From Arachis hypogaea (Eukaryota; Streptophyta; Magnoliopsida; Fabales; Fabaceae): a DNA stretch of 64,000 nucleotides. Location: positions 103,075,837 through 103,139,836 of the forward strand of contig NC_092038.1 of assembly GCF_003086295.3 (NCBI RefSeq), given 5' to 3'. Within the stretch, counting starts at the first letter, position 1, and the number at the start of each line of letters is the position of its first letter. Shown here in pieces: positions 22,957 through 32,791 of the stretch. A model generated the notes under the pieces. The model saw only the letters and a program-made list of their open reading frames with translations, did not search any database and had not been told where the DNA came from. The translations under genes and the position numbers were made by a program.

Positions 22957-24488
22957 TGGTGCACGAAATTGCAATCACACTTTTGCAATCCCGCACAACT
23001 AACCAGCAAGTGTACTGGGTCGTCCAAGTAATACCTTGCGTGAGCAAGGGTCGATCCCACAGAGATTGTCGGCTTGAAGCAAGCTATGGTTATCTTGTAA
23101 ATCTTAGTCAGGATATCAGAAATTATCAGGATTGATTGTGAAAAGCAAAAGAACATGAAATGATTACTTGTTTTGCAGTAATGGAGAATAGGTTGAGGTT
23201 TGGAGATGCTCCATCTTCTGAATCTCTGCTTTCCTACTGTCTTCTTCTTCAGTCACGCAAGTCTCCTTCCATGGCAAGCTGTATGTAGGGTTTCACCGTT
23301 GTCAATGGCTACCTCCCATCCTCTCATTGGAACGATTCCTAATGCCCTGTCACGGCACGGCATTCCATCTGTCGGTTCTCAATCAGGCCGGAATAGAATC
23401 TAGTGATTCTTTTGGCGTCTGTCACTAACGCCCCGCCTTCAGGAGATTGAAGCACGTCACAGTCATTCAGTCATTGAATCCTACTCAGAATACCACAGAC
23501 AAGGTTTAGACCTTCCGGATTCTCTTGAATGCCGCCATCAGTCTAGCTTATACCACGAAGATTCCGGTTAAAGAACCCAAGAGATAACTACTTAATCTAA
23601 GGTAGAACGGAGGTGGTTGTCAGTCACACGTTCATGGTTGAGAATGATGATGATTGTCACGGATCATCACATTCATCCGGATTAAGAACAAGTATTATCT
23701 TAGAATGGAAGCAAGCATGATTGAATGAGAAACAGTAGTAATTGCATTAATCCATCAAGACACAGCAGAGCTCCTCACCCCCAACCATGGGGTTTAGAGA
23801 CTCATGCTGTGGAAGAAAACATGTAAAAATGTCATAAGGTCATCAAAAGTTGCATAAGGTACTGATACAATGTCAAAAGATCCTATAAATAGTAAACTAG
23901 TAACCTAAGGTTTACAGAAATGAGTAAATGACAGAAAAATCCACTTCCGGGCCCACTTGGTGTGTGCTTGGGCTGAGCAATGAAGGAATTTCGTGTAGAG
24001 ACCTTTTCTGGAGTTAAACGCCAGTTCTCATGCCAATTTGGGCGTTTAACTCCAAATTTTATGCCAGTTCCGGCGTTTAACGCTGGAATTTCTGTAGGTG
24101 ACTTTGGGCGCCGGTTTGGGCCATCAAATCTTGGGCAAAGTATGAACTATTATATATTGCTGGAAAGCCCAGGATGTCTACTTTCCAACGCCGTTGAGAG
24201 CGCGCCAATTGGGCTTCTGTAGCTCCAGAAAATCCGCTTCGAGTGCAGGAAGGTCAGAATCCAACAGCATCTGCAGTCCTTTTTGGTCTCGGAATCAGAT
24301 TTTTGCTCAGTACCCTCAATTTCAGCCAGAAAATACCTGAAATCACAGAAAAACACACAAACTCATAGTAAAGTCCAGGAAAGTGAATTTTAGCTAAAAA
24401 CTAATAAAAATATACTAAAAACTAACTAGATTATACTAAAAACATACTAAAAACAATGCCAAAAAGCATACAAATTATCCGCTCATCA
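22957..24488 (-). mobile_element. 3' LTR of element I
   Basis: 1532 bp. U5 stem CCTTGC-GTGA-GCAAGG near 23035-23050 with a compensatory pair change relative to the other LTRs. TATA candidate on the minus strand at CCTATAAATAG (about 23882). U3 palindromes 24010-24115. Confidence 0.93.
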
Positions 24489-24530
24489 CAACACCAAACT
24501 TAAATTGTTGCTTGTCCCCAAGCAACTGAA
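24489..24530 (-). promoter_or_regulatory. Stem-loop plus polypurine-tract module at the 3' LTR of I
   Basis: Same module as 21443-21485: CTTGGGGACAAG stem-loop followed by TTTAAGTTTGGTGTTG and the LTR. Confidence 0.7.
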
Positions 24531-25478
24531 AATCAAAATAAGATAAAAAGAAGAGAATATACTATAGACTCCAAAATATCAATGAAACATAGCTCCAACT
24601 AGATGAGCGGGACTAGTAGCTTTTTGCCTCCGAACAGTTTTGGCATCTCACTCTATCCCTTGAAGTTCAGAATGATTGGCATCTATAAGAACTCAGAACT
24701 CAGATAGTGTTATTGATTCTCTTAGTTAAGCATAATGATTCTTGAACATAGCTAGTGTATGAGTCTTAGTTAAGCATAATGATTCATGCCACAGACACAT
24801 AATTGGGTGAACCTTTTCAGATTGTGACTCAGCTTTGCTAAAGTCCCCAATTAGAGGTGTCCAGGGTTCTTAAGCACACTCTTGTTGCCTTGGATCACAA
24901 CTCTTTATTCTTTTATTTTTCTTTTTCTTTTCTTTTTCTCTTTTTTTTTTCACTGCTTTTTCTTGCTTCAAGAATCAGTCTAATGATTTTTAGATCCTCA
25001 ATAACAGTTCTCTTTTTCCTCCTTCTTTCAAGAGCCAACAATTTTAACATTCTCAAAACAACAAATTCAAAAGACATATGCACTATTCAAGCATTCATTC
25101 AGAGAGCAAAAAGTATTGTCACCACATCAAACTAATTCAACTAGTTTCAATGATAAATTTTGAAATCCTGTACTTCTTGTTCTTTTGTGATTAAAGCATT
25201 TTTCATTTAAGAGAGGTGATGGATTCATAGGACATTCATATCTTTAAGGCATAAAATTTCAATTTTATTAATTATAAATCAAAACAAGACTCAAAAATAG
25301 ATATAGAATGAGACTAGAAAAGCGAAAAATAAAAACAAAACTCAATAAAAAAAAACGAAAAACAGAGGCTCCTAATGATAGAGGTTTTCACAGAGTTAGG
25401 ACTCAACAACCTTGATTTTGAGAAGTAGATGCTCCCTCAGCTTGAGAGAAGAACTTTTGGCTTTTCAGTTCTTGGATT
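24531..25478 (-). other. Non-coding 3' region of element I
   Basis: No gene seen. Contains a T-rich low-complexity run (24900-24960), dispersed repeats shared with II and V, and decayed residues of the ORF2 3' tail just left of 25479. Confidence 0.65.
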
Positions 25479-26342
25479 TCACGCCCCTGCTTCTCTTGCT
25501 CCTTCCATTGTCTTCTTGGTGATTGGATGTTCAATGGGTATGAATTCATCTTCTTCTATCTTCACCCCAGCCTCTTTACAAAGCAAGGAGATCAAGCTTG
25601 GGTAAGCCAATTTGGTTACAGTGGAATTCCTATTTGCAATTGTGTAGATCTCACAGGCAATCGTATGATGAACCTCCACTTCTTTTCCAAGCATAATGCA
25701 ATGAATCATCACTGCTCTCTTGATGGTGACCTCAGAACGGTTGCTAGTGGGCAATATGGAACGCCCAATAAAGTCTAGCCAACCTCTTGCAATTGGCTTG
25801 AGGTCTCCCCTCTTGAGTTGGTTTGGGACACCCTTTGAATTGGTTATCCATTTAGTCCCAGGGAGGCATATGTCCTCTAGAACTTGATCCAACCCTTTAT
25901 CTACTCTCACCATCCTCCTATTGAAGGAATCAGGATCATCTTGTAGTTGAGGTAGTTTGAAGATTTCTCTTATTTTGTCCAGATGGAAGTACATAACTTT
26001 CCCTCTGACCATGGTTCTGTGGGTATGATAAGCGGTTCCAGTCATTCTTTGCTTATCTGTTAGCCACAGATTTGAGTAGAATTCCTGAACCATGTTCCTT
26101 CCAACCTTTGTCTCAGGATTGGTCAGAACTTCCCAACCTCTGTTTCGAATTTGCTCTTGGATCTCCGGATATTCATCTTCTTTCAGATCAAATTTAACTT
26201 CCGGGATCACTGACCTCAGACCCATTATTTTGTGATAATGGTCTTCATGTTCTTTGGTTAAGAACTTCTCTTCATTCCAAAGATTCTTTGGATTAGTCTC
26301 TTTCTTTCCTCTTGAGTTGGTTTGTTTTCCCTTGGGAGCCAT
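25479..26342 (-). CDS. ORF2 of element I: plant-transposon-domain protein in env-like position
   Basis: 287 residues from MAPKGKQTNSRG (ATG 26342; the frame extends 15 codons upstream). Motifs: EEKFLTKEHEDHY near the N-terminus, ERGW-like NRGWEV, VQEFYSNLW, VRGKVMYFHLD, ARGWLDFIGRSILPTSNRSE, then a conserved helical region to PITKKTMEGARE. It resembles the putative plant transposon protein domain (PF20167 as I recall) found between pol and 3' LTR in Athila/Calypso elements. I see no signal peptide or clear membrane anchor, so an envelope function is not supported. The coiled-coil tail of II and V is missing: the frame ends early at TGA 25479-25481. Confidence 0.8.
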   Translation of the reverse strand: MAPKGKQTNSRGKKETNPKNLWNEEKFLTKEHEDHYHKIMGLRSVIPEVKFDLKEDEYPEIQEQIRNRGWEVLTNPETKVGRNMVQEFYSNLWLTDKQRMTGTAYHTHRTMVRGKVMYFHLDKIREIFKLPQLQDDPDSFNRRMVRVDKGLDQVLEDICLPGTKWITNSKGVPNQLKRGDLKPIARGWLDFIGRSILPTSNRSEVTIKRAVMIHCIMLGKEVEVHHTIACEIYTIANRNSTVTKLAYPSLISLLCKEAGVKIEEDEFIPIEHPITKKTMEGAREAGA

Positions 26343-26374
26343 GATCTTGATAGATCTTGACTTAGTGATCACGG

Positions 26375-26420
26375 AAAAGCACACCAAACTTAGAGGTTTT
26401 GCTTGTCCTCAAGCAAAAAG
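26375..26420 (-). promoter_or_regulatory. Second stem-loop/PPT-like module, upstream of ORF2 in I
   Basis: TTTGCTTG-AGGA-CAAGCAAA stem-loop followed by CTCTAAGTTTGGTGTGC, about 40 bp before the ORF2 ATG. It copies the module at the 3' LTR. Equivalents: 36380-36420 (II) and 50518-50560 (V). Confidence 0.75.
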
Positions 26421-26767
26421 AAAAGAAAGAAGAGAAGAGAGAGAGAGAGGGAGAGGAAATTCGAATGGTGTGAGGAAGGAGGGGTGAGGAACGTTCATTT
26501 ATAGAGTGGGGGGGAGGAGAATTTCGAAAACAAAAGAGAGATTTGAAAGGAAATTTGAAAAGATATGAAAAGAAAATTGAGAAAAGGGTGAGTTTTTGAA
26601 GAAGATTTGAGATTATTTTGAAATAGATTTGAAGAATGGTTTTAATTTGTGAAGATTTGAAAGTGAATGATGAAAGGTTGAAGTGCATTTATGTAGAAGA
26701 GTATGGGTAAAAAGAGGAAAGTTTGAAAAAAAATTGAGTTGAAAACAAAAGTGTGGTCCCCCCACCT

Positions 26768-27080
26768 TTCTGGCGTTAAACGCCCAGAATGGCACCCATT
26801 CTGGCGTTTAACGCCCACTTGGCACCCTTTTTGGGCGTTTAACGCCCAGCCAGGTACCCTGGCTGGCGTTAAACGCCAGAAAACCTTCCTCACTGGGCGT
26901 TTTTCTGAACGCCCAGTGATGCTGCACACCTGGCGTTAAACGCCCAGAATGGTGCCCATTCTGGCGTTTAACGCCCAAAATGGCACCATTCCTGGCGTTA
27001 AACGCCCAGAATGGTACCCATTCTGGCGTTTAACGCCCAAAATGCTCCTTACTGGCGTTTTTTCGCCAGTAAGCTCATTT
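26768..27080. repeat. GGCGTTTAACGCC palindrome cluster of element I
   Basis: About ten palindromic units (CTGGCGTTAAACGCCAG type) alternating with spacers such as AATGGCACCCATT, which are themselves complementary, so larger hairpins nest around the small ones. It lies between integrase and ORF2. Confidence 0.9.
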
Positions 27081-27235
27081 TCTCTGCTTTTTGAGCTGAA
27101 TCCTTCTGTAACTCTGTGAATTCCTTCATTTTTTGATATTTGCCTCTGTAAGAACTAATCATACAACCTACTAATGACTGGGTTGCCTCCCAGCAAGCGC
27201 TTCTTTACTGTCTTTAGCTGGACTTTCACTGAGAA

Positions 27236-30200
27236 TCACTCAAGTCTCAGTTCTGAGCATTCCTGCTCAAGATTTCCTTCAAGATAATGCTTGATTCTCT
27301 GTCCATTAACAATGAACTTCTTATCAGAATCAATATCCTGAAGCTCAACATATCCATATGGTGACACTCCTGTAATCACATACGGACCCCTCCAACGGGA
27401 TTTGAGTTTTCCTGGAAACAGTTTGAGCCTAGAGTTGAAGAGCAGAACTTTTTGTCCTGGCTCAAAGACTCTGGTTGACAATTTCTTGTCATGCCATTTC
27501 TTTGCCTTTTCCTTATAAATTTTTGCATTTTCAAAGGCATTGAGTCTGAACTCCTCTAGCTCATTTAGCTGGAGCAGTCTTTTTTCACCAGCTAACTGTG
27601 CATCCATGTTTAGGAATCTGGTTGCCCAGTAGGCTTTATGTTCCAGTTCCACAGGCAAATGACAGGCCTTTCCATATACCAGTTGGTATGGGGAGGTTCC
27701 TATAGGAGTCTTGAATGCTGTTCTGTATGCCCACAGAGCATCATCCAAGCTCTTTGCCCAATCCTTTCTTCGGGCCATCACAGTCCGTTCCAGGATTCTC
27801 TTTAGCTCTCTGTTAGAGACTTCAGCTTGCCCATTTGTCTGTGGATGATACGGAGTTGCCACCTTGTGGCTAATTCCATATCTAACCATAGCAAGGTGTA
27901 GCTGTTTATTGCAGAAATGAGTGCCCCCATCACTGATTAGCACTCTGGGCACGCCAAATCTGCTGAAAATGTTCTTCTGGAGGAATTTCAGTACGGTCTT
28001 AGTATCATTGGTAGGTGTAGCAATCGCTTCTACCCACTTAGATACATAGTCCACTGCCACCAGAATGTAAGTGTTTGAGTATGATGGTGGGAATGGCCCC
28101 ATGAAGTCAATTCCCCATACATCAAACAGCTCTATCTCTAATATCCCTTGTTGAGGCATGGCATATCCATGAGGCAGGTTACCAGCTCTTTGGCAACTGT
28201 CACAGTTACGCACAAACTCTCGGGAATCTTTATAGAGAGTAGGCCAGTAGAAGCCACATTGGAGGACTTTAGTGGCTGTTCGCTCACTTCCAAAATGTCC
28301 TCCATACTGTGATCCATGGCAGTGCCATAGGATCCTCTGTGCTTCTTCTCTGGGTACACACCTGCGGATCACTCCGTCAGCACATCTCTTAAAGAGATAT
28401 GGTTCATCCCAGAGGTAGTACTTGGCATCTGAAATTAATTTCTTTCTCTGCATGTAACTGTACTCTTTGGGTATGAACCTCACAGCTTTATAATTTGCAA
28501 TATCTGCAAACCATAGAGCTTCCTGAATGGCAAATAGTTGCTCATCTGGGAAAGTCTCTGAGATCTCAGTAGAAGGGAGGGACGCCCCAGCTACTGGTTC
28601 TATTCGGGACAGATGATCTGCTACTTGGTTCTCTGTCCCTTTTCTGTCTCTTATTTCTATATCAAACTCTTGCAGAAGCAACACCCATCTAATGAGCCTG
28701 GGTTTTGAATCCTGCTTTGTGAGTAGATATTTAAGAGCAGCATGGTCAGTGTACACAACCACTTTGGATCCCACTAGATAGGATCTAAACTTGTCAATGG
28801 CATAGACCACTGTAAGTAACTCTTTTTCTGTGGTTGTGTAGTTCTTCTGTGCGTCATTTAGAACACGGCTGGCATAGTAAATGACGTGCAGAAGCTTGTT
28901 ATGCCTCTGTCCCAACACTGCACCAATGGCATGGTCACTGGCATCACACATTAGTTCAAATGGCAATGTCCAGTCTGGTGCAGAGATGACTGGTGCTGTG
29001 ACCAGCTTAGCTTTCAGGGTCTCAAACGCCTGCAGACACTGTGTGTCAAACACAAATGGTGTGTCAGCAGCTAACAGATTACTCAGAGGTTTTGCAATTT
29101 TCGAAAAATCCTTTATAAACCTTCTGTAAAATCCTGCATGCCCCAGAAAGCTTCTGATTGCCTTAACATTGGCAGGTGGTGGTAATTTCTCAATTACCTC
29201 TACCTTTGCCTTATCCACCTCTATTCCCTTGCTTGAAATTTTGTGCCCAAGGACAATTCCTTCAGTCACCATAAAGTGACATTTCTCCCAGTTTAAAACC
29301 AGGTTAGTCTCTTGGCACCTTTTCAAGACAAGTGCTAGGTGATTAAGACAGGAGCTAAAAGAGTCTCCATATACTGAAAAGTCATCCATGAAGACTTCCA
29401 GAAATTTCTCTACCATATCTGAAAAGATAGAGAGCATGCACCTCTGAAAGGTTGCAGGTGCATTGCACAGACCAAAAGGCATTCTCCTATAGGCAAACAC
29501 GCCTGAAGGGCAGGTGAATGCTGTTTTCTCTTGGTCCTGGGGGTCTACTGCAATTTGGTTGTAGCCTGAATAGCCATCCAAAAAGCAGTAATAATCATGG
29601 CCAGCTAGTCTTTCTAGCATTTGGTCTATGAATGGTAAAGGAAAATGATCCTTTCTGGTGGCTGTATTGAGCCTTCTGTAGTCAATACACATGCGCCACC
29701 CTGTGACTGTCCTTGTAGGAACCAGTTCATTTTTTTCATTATGAACCACTGTCATGCCTCCCTTTTTGGGAACAACTTGGACAGGGCTCACCCAGGGGCT
29801 ATCAGAAATAGGATAAATAATCCCAGCCTCTAGTAATTTAGTGACCTCTTTCTGCACCACCTCCTTCATGGCAGGATTTAGCCTCCTTTGTGGTTGAACC
29901 ACTGGTTTGGCATTATCCTCCAATAGGATCTTGTGCATGCATCTAGCTGGGCTAATACCCTTAAGATCACTTATGGACCACCCAAGAGCTGTCTTGTGTG
30001 TCCTTAGCACTTGAATCAGTGCTTCCTCTTCCTGTGGATTTAAAGCAGAGCTTATTATCACTGGAAAACTATCACCCTCTCCCAGAAATGCATATTTCAG
30101 GGATGGTGGTAGTGGTTTGAGTTCAGGCTTGGGAGGCTTATCCTCCTCCTGAGAAATTTTCGAAAATTCCCTTGCCTCCTCTAGTTCTTCTTGGTCAGGT

Positions 30201-31270
30201 TGAGCATCTTTAAAGATGTCCTCAAGCTCTGATTCTAGGCTTTCAGCCATATTGATCTCTTCTACCAGAGAGTCAATAATGTCAGCGCCCATGCAGTCAT
30301 TTGGTGTGTCTGGATGCTGCATGGCTTTTACAGCATTCAACTTGAACTCATCCTCATTGACCCTCAAGGTTACTTCCCCTTTTTGTACATCAATGAGAGT
30401 TCGTCCAGTTGCTAGGAAGGGTCTTCCTAGAATGAGAGTTGCACTCTTGTGCTCCTCCATTTCCAGCACCACAAAGTCAGTTGGAAAGGCAAATGGCCCA
30501 ACCTTGACAATCATGTCCTCAATTATGCCTGATGGGTATTTAATGGAGCCATCAGCAAGTTGGAGGCATATCCGGGTTGGTTTGACTTCTCCAGTCAACC
30601 CAAGCTTTCTGATAGTGGATGCAGGTATTAGATTGATGCTTGCTCCAAGATCACATAGGGCTGTCTTGGTGCAAGCACCTTCTAATGTGCATGGTATCAT
30701 AAAGCTCCCTGGATCTTGAAGCTTTTCTGGTAAGCTTTTTAGAATGACTGCACTGCATTCTTCAGTGAGAAACACTTTTTCAGTTTCTCTCCAATCCTTC
30801 TTATGACTTAAGATTTCTTTCATGAACTTAGCATAAGAAGGTATTTGCTCAAGTGCCTCTGCAAACGGAATCTTTATTTCAAGAGTCCTTAGATAGTCTG
30901 CAAAGCGGGCAAATTGCTTATCCTGCTCCGCTTGGCGGAGTTTTTGAGGATAAGGCATCTTGGCTTTATATTCTTCAACCTTAGATGCTGAAGAAGTGGT
31001 TGAAGAAGCCTTGTTAGAGGGATTACTGTCAGCACTCTCAGGTGTCTGATCCTCCCTTGGCGTTTGGACGCCAGGAATGGGTGAAGTTTGGGCGTTAAAC
31101 GCCAACTTCTCTCCCTTTTCTGGCGTTTGAACGCCAGAACTGGGCAAGGAATGGGCGTTTAACGCCAGCTTTCCTTCCCTTTCTGGCGTTTGAACGCCAA
31201 TAGCATTCCTCTCTGGGCTCTTACTGTCCTCAGAGGGATTTTGAACAGTGGTTTGGTTGTCCTCTGTCAA
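27236..31270 (-). CDS. pol of element I: aspartic protease, reverse transcriptase, RNase H, integrase
   Basis: Uninterrupted 1344-codon frame. Approximate residues: Pro/Ser-rich N-terminus with three GVQTPE-type repeats encoded by GGCGTT palindromes (24-73); protease DLGA with Asp 207 and ILGRPFL; RT with CIDYRRLN near 528 and FMDD at 627-630; RNase H acidic residues near 776, 817 and 842; integrase HHCC (His983, His992, Cys1023, Cys1026) and catalytic D1055, D1114, E1150 with a 35-residue D-to-E spacing. All key residues are present. There is no ATG: the frame opens 24 nt inside the end of gag in the -1 frame, and the first codon listed is TTG. Expected product: polyprotein replicating the element in cytoplasmic particles and integrating it in the nucleus. 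Confidence 0.95.
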   Translation of the reverse strand: MTEDNQTTVQNPSEDSKSPERNAIGVQTPEREGKLALNAHSLPSSGVQTPEKGEKLAFNAQTSPIPGVQTPREDQTPESADSNPSNKASSTTSSASKVEEYKAKMPYPQKLRQAEQDKQFARFADYLRTLEIKIPFAEALEQIPSYAKFMKEILSHKKDWRETEKVFLTEECSAVILKSLPEKLQDPGSFMIPCTLEGACTKTALCDLGASINLIPASTIRKLGLTGEVKPTRICLQLADGSIKYPSGIIEDMIVKVGPFAFPTDFVVLEMEEHKSATLILGRPFLATGRTLIDVQKGEVTLRVNEDEFKLNAVKAMQHPDTPNDCMGADIIDSLVEEINMAESLESELEDIFKDAQPDQEELEEAREFSKISQEEDKPPKPELKPLPPSLKYAFLGEGDSFPVIISSALNPQEEEALIQVLRTHKTALGWSISDLKGISPARCMHKILLEDNAKPVVQPQRRLNPAMKEVVQKEVTKLLEAGIIYPISDSPWVSPVQVVPKKGGMTVVHNEKNELVPTRTVTGWRMCIDYRRLNTATRKDHFPLPFIDQMLERLAGHDYYCFLDGYSGYNQIAVDPQDQEKTAFTCPSGVFAYRRMPFGLCNAPATFQRCMLSIFSDMVEKFLEVFMDDFSVYGDSFSSCLNHLALVLKRCQETNLVLNWEKCHFMVTEGIVLGHKISSKGIEVDKAKVEVIEKLPPPANVKAIRSFLGHAGFYRRFIKDFSKIAKPLSNLLAADTPFVFDTQCLQAFETLKAKLVTAPVISAPDWTLPFELMCDASDHAIGAVLGQRHNKLLHVIYYASRVLNDAQKNYTTTEKELLTVVYAIDKFRSYLVGSKVVVYTDHAALKYLLTKQDSKPRLIRWVLLLQEFDIEIRDRKGTENQVADHLSRIEPVAGASLPSTEISETFPDEQLFAIQEALWFADIANYKAVRFIPKEYSYMQRKKLISDAKYYLWDEPYLFKRCADGVIRRCVPREEAQRILWHCHGSQYGGHFGSERTATKVLQCGFYWPTLYKDSREFVRNCDSCQRAGNLPHGYAMPQQGILEIELFDVWGIDFMGPFPPSYSNTYILVAVDYVSKWVEAIATPTNDTKTVLKFLQKNIFSRFGVPRVLISDGGTHFCNKQLHLAMVRYGISHKVATPYHPQTNGQAEVSNRELKRILERTVMARRKDWAKSLDDALWAYRTAFKTPIGTSPYQLVYGKACHLPVELEHKAYWATRFLNMDAQLAGEKRLLQLNELEEFRLNAFENAKIYKEKAKKWHDKKLSTRVFEPGQKVLLFNSRLKLFPGKLKSRWRGPYVITGVSPYGYVELQDIDSDKKFIVNGQRIKHYLEGNLEQECSELRLE

Positions 31271-32226
31271 TTGTTCCTTGTTTGGCTTTTACTCTTTTGA
31301 GCAGTGTTATTCAGGGTCTTTCCACTTCTCAATTGAACTGCTTGACATTCCTCTGTTATCTGTTTGGATAATTGCTGTTTTGCTTGATTTAACTGCAGTT
31401 CTATACTCTTGTTAGCAACTTTAGTTTCATGGAGCATCTCTTTAAAGTCTGCTAACTGTTCTGTCATCAGGAGCAATTGTTGATTAAGCTCATTTATCTG
31501 TTCTTGAGGACTAGGGTCAGTGACTACTGCCATGACTTCCTCTTTTGGAGAGAACTCATTGCTAGAGTACAAATATTGGTTTCTAGCAACAGTGTCTATA
31601 AGCTCTTGAGCTTCTTCAATTGTCTTCCTCATGTGTATAGATCCACCAGCTGAGTGGTCTAAAGACATCTGAGCTTTTTCTGTAAGCCCATAATAGAAAA
31701 TGTCTAACTGTACCCACTCTGAAAACATTTCAGAGGGACATTTCCTTAGCATACCCCTATACCTCTCCCAGGCATTATAAAGGGATTCATTATCCTCTTG
31801 TTTAAAGCCTTGGATGTCCAGCCTTAGCTGTGTCATCCTTTTTGGAGGGTAAAAATGATTCAGGAATTTGTCTGACAACTGTTTCCATGTCTTTATGCTT
31901 GCTGTAGGTTGGTTATTCAACCACCTTTTAGCTTGATCTTTTACAGCAAATGGAAACAGTAGTAGTCTGTAGACATCCTGATCAACCTCTTTATCATGTA
32001 CTGTGTCAGCAATTTGTAAAAACTGTGCCAGAAACTCAGTAGGTTCTTCCTGTGGAAGACCGGAATACTGGCAATTTTGCTGCACTATGATAATGAGCTG
32101 AGGATTTAGTTCAAAGCTGCTTGCTTTGATGGGAGGTGTACAGATGCTACTCCCATATGCAGCTGTAATGGGGTTAGCATATGACCCCAGAGTCCTTTTG
32201 GACTGATTAATCCCACTTAAGTCCAT
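31267..32226 (-). CDS. gag of element I
   Basis: 319 residues from [15 protein letters not shown] (ATG 32226; preferred over an ATG 30 codons upstream because that stretch is low-complexity leader). Retrotransposon Gag core: [55 protein letters not shown]; then a helical Gln-rich tail. No CCHC zinc knuckle is visible. It ends TGA 31267-31269 and overlaps pol in another frame. Expected role: capsid-like particle and RNA packaging, possibly also for II and V RNAs. Confidence 0.92.
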   Translation of the reverse strand: MDLSGINQSKRTLGSYANPITAAYGSSICTPPIKASSFELNPQLIIIVQQNCQYSGLPQEEPTEFLAQFLQIADTVHDKEVDQDVYRLLLFPFAVKDQAKRWLNNQPTASIKTWKQLSDKFLNHFYPPKRMTQLRLDIQGFKQEDNESLYNAWERYRGMLRKCPSEMFSEWVQLDIFYYGLTEKAQMSLDHSAGGSIHMRKTIEEAQELIDTVARNQYLYSSNEFSPKEEVMAVVTDPSPQEQINELNQQLLLMTEQLADFKEMLHETKVANKSIELQLNQAKQQLSKQITEECQAVQLRSGKTLNNTAQKSKSQTRNN

Positions 32227-32768
32227 AATGGACAAGAGGGAAATGATAATGATTGTAAAGAGATAAATTTTGTTTTTTTTTTTTTTTGAATTAACGAAAA
32301 AAATAAAATAAAACAAAATAAAATTAAAATAAAAATTCGAAAATCAAAAGAAAATAAAATCAAAGCAAATTGAAAACTGAATCAATTAGTTAATTAAAAA
32401 GATTTTGAAAACAGCAATTAGAAAGATATGATTGAAAAATTTTTATGAAAAGATTTGATTTTTAAAAAGAGGAAAGAGAAAACAACAAAAAGACACCAAA
32501 CTTAAAATTTTAGAAAATCAAACACAAAATTTTCGAAAATTTTTTAGGAGAAACACAAAGAGGACACCAAACTTAGAATTTTTATGAATCAAAAAGGGAC
32601 TAAGAACATGCAAAGAAAAGTCGAAAATTAAAAGAAAAACAAAGGCATGCAAATGACACCAAACTTAGAATATGAAACTAGACTCAACTAAAAAAGACTC
32701 TAAACCAACAAAACAAAAAGTCCTAATCTAAGCAACAAGATAAGCCGTCAGTTGTCCAAACTCAATAA
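32227..32768 (-). other. 5' UTR of element I
   Basis: About 540 bp, A-rich, with three ACACCAAACTTA motifs (about 32500, 32562, 32656). No gene. It lacks the palindrome cluster seen in the 5' UTRs of VIII and V. Confidence 0.75.
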
Positions 32769-32785
32769 TCCCGGCAACGGCGCCA
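32769..32785 (-). promoter_or_regulatory. Primer-binding site of element I
   Basis: TGGCGCCGTTGCCGGGA in element orientation, one G shorter than in V and VIII; the missing base may be a sequencing error because nearby sequence shows base drop-outs. Confidence 0.85.
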
Positions 32786-32791
32786 AAAACT

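Noticed and set aside
22957..23047. N-terminal extension of the 22541 frame
   Set aside because: These codons are LTR of element I; the real N-terminus is at 35609-36346.
24900..24960. Possible terminator or poly(A)-related signal in T-rich run
   Set aside because: Low-complexity sequence whose length varies between copies; no supporting signal.
26768..27080. CRISPR-like array from regularly spaced palindromes
   Set aside because: Repeats are short and variable, spacers are related to each other, and the context is a plant retrotransposon.
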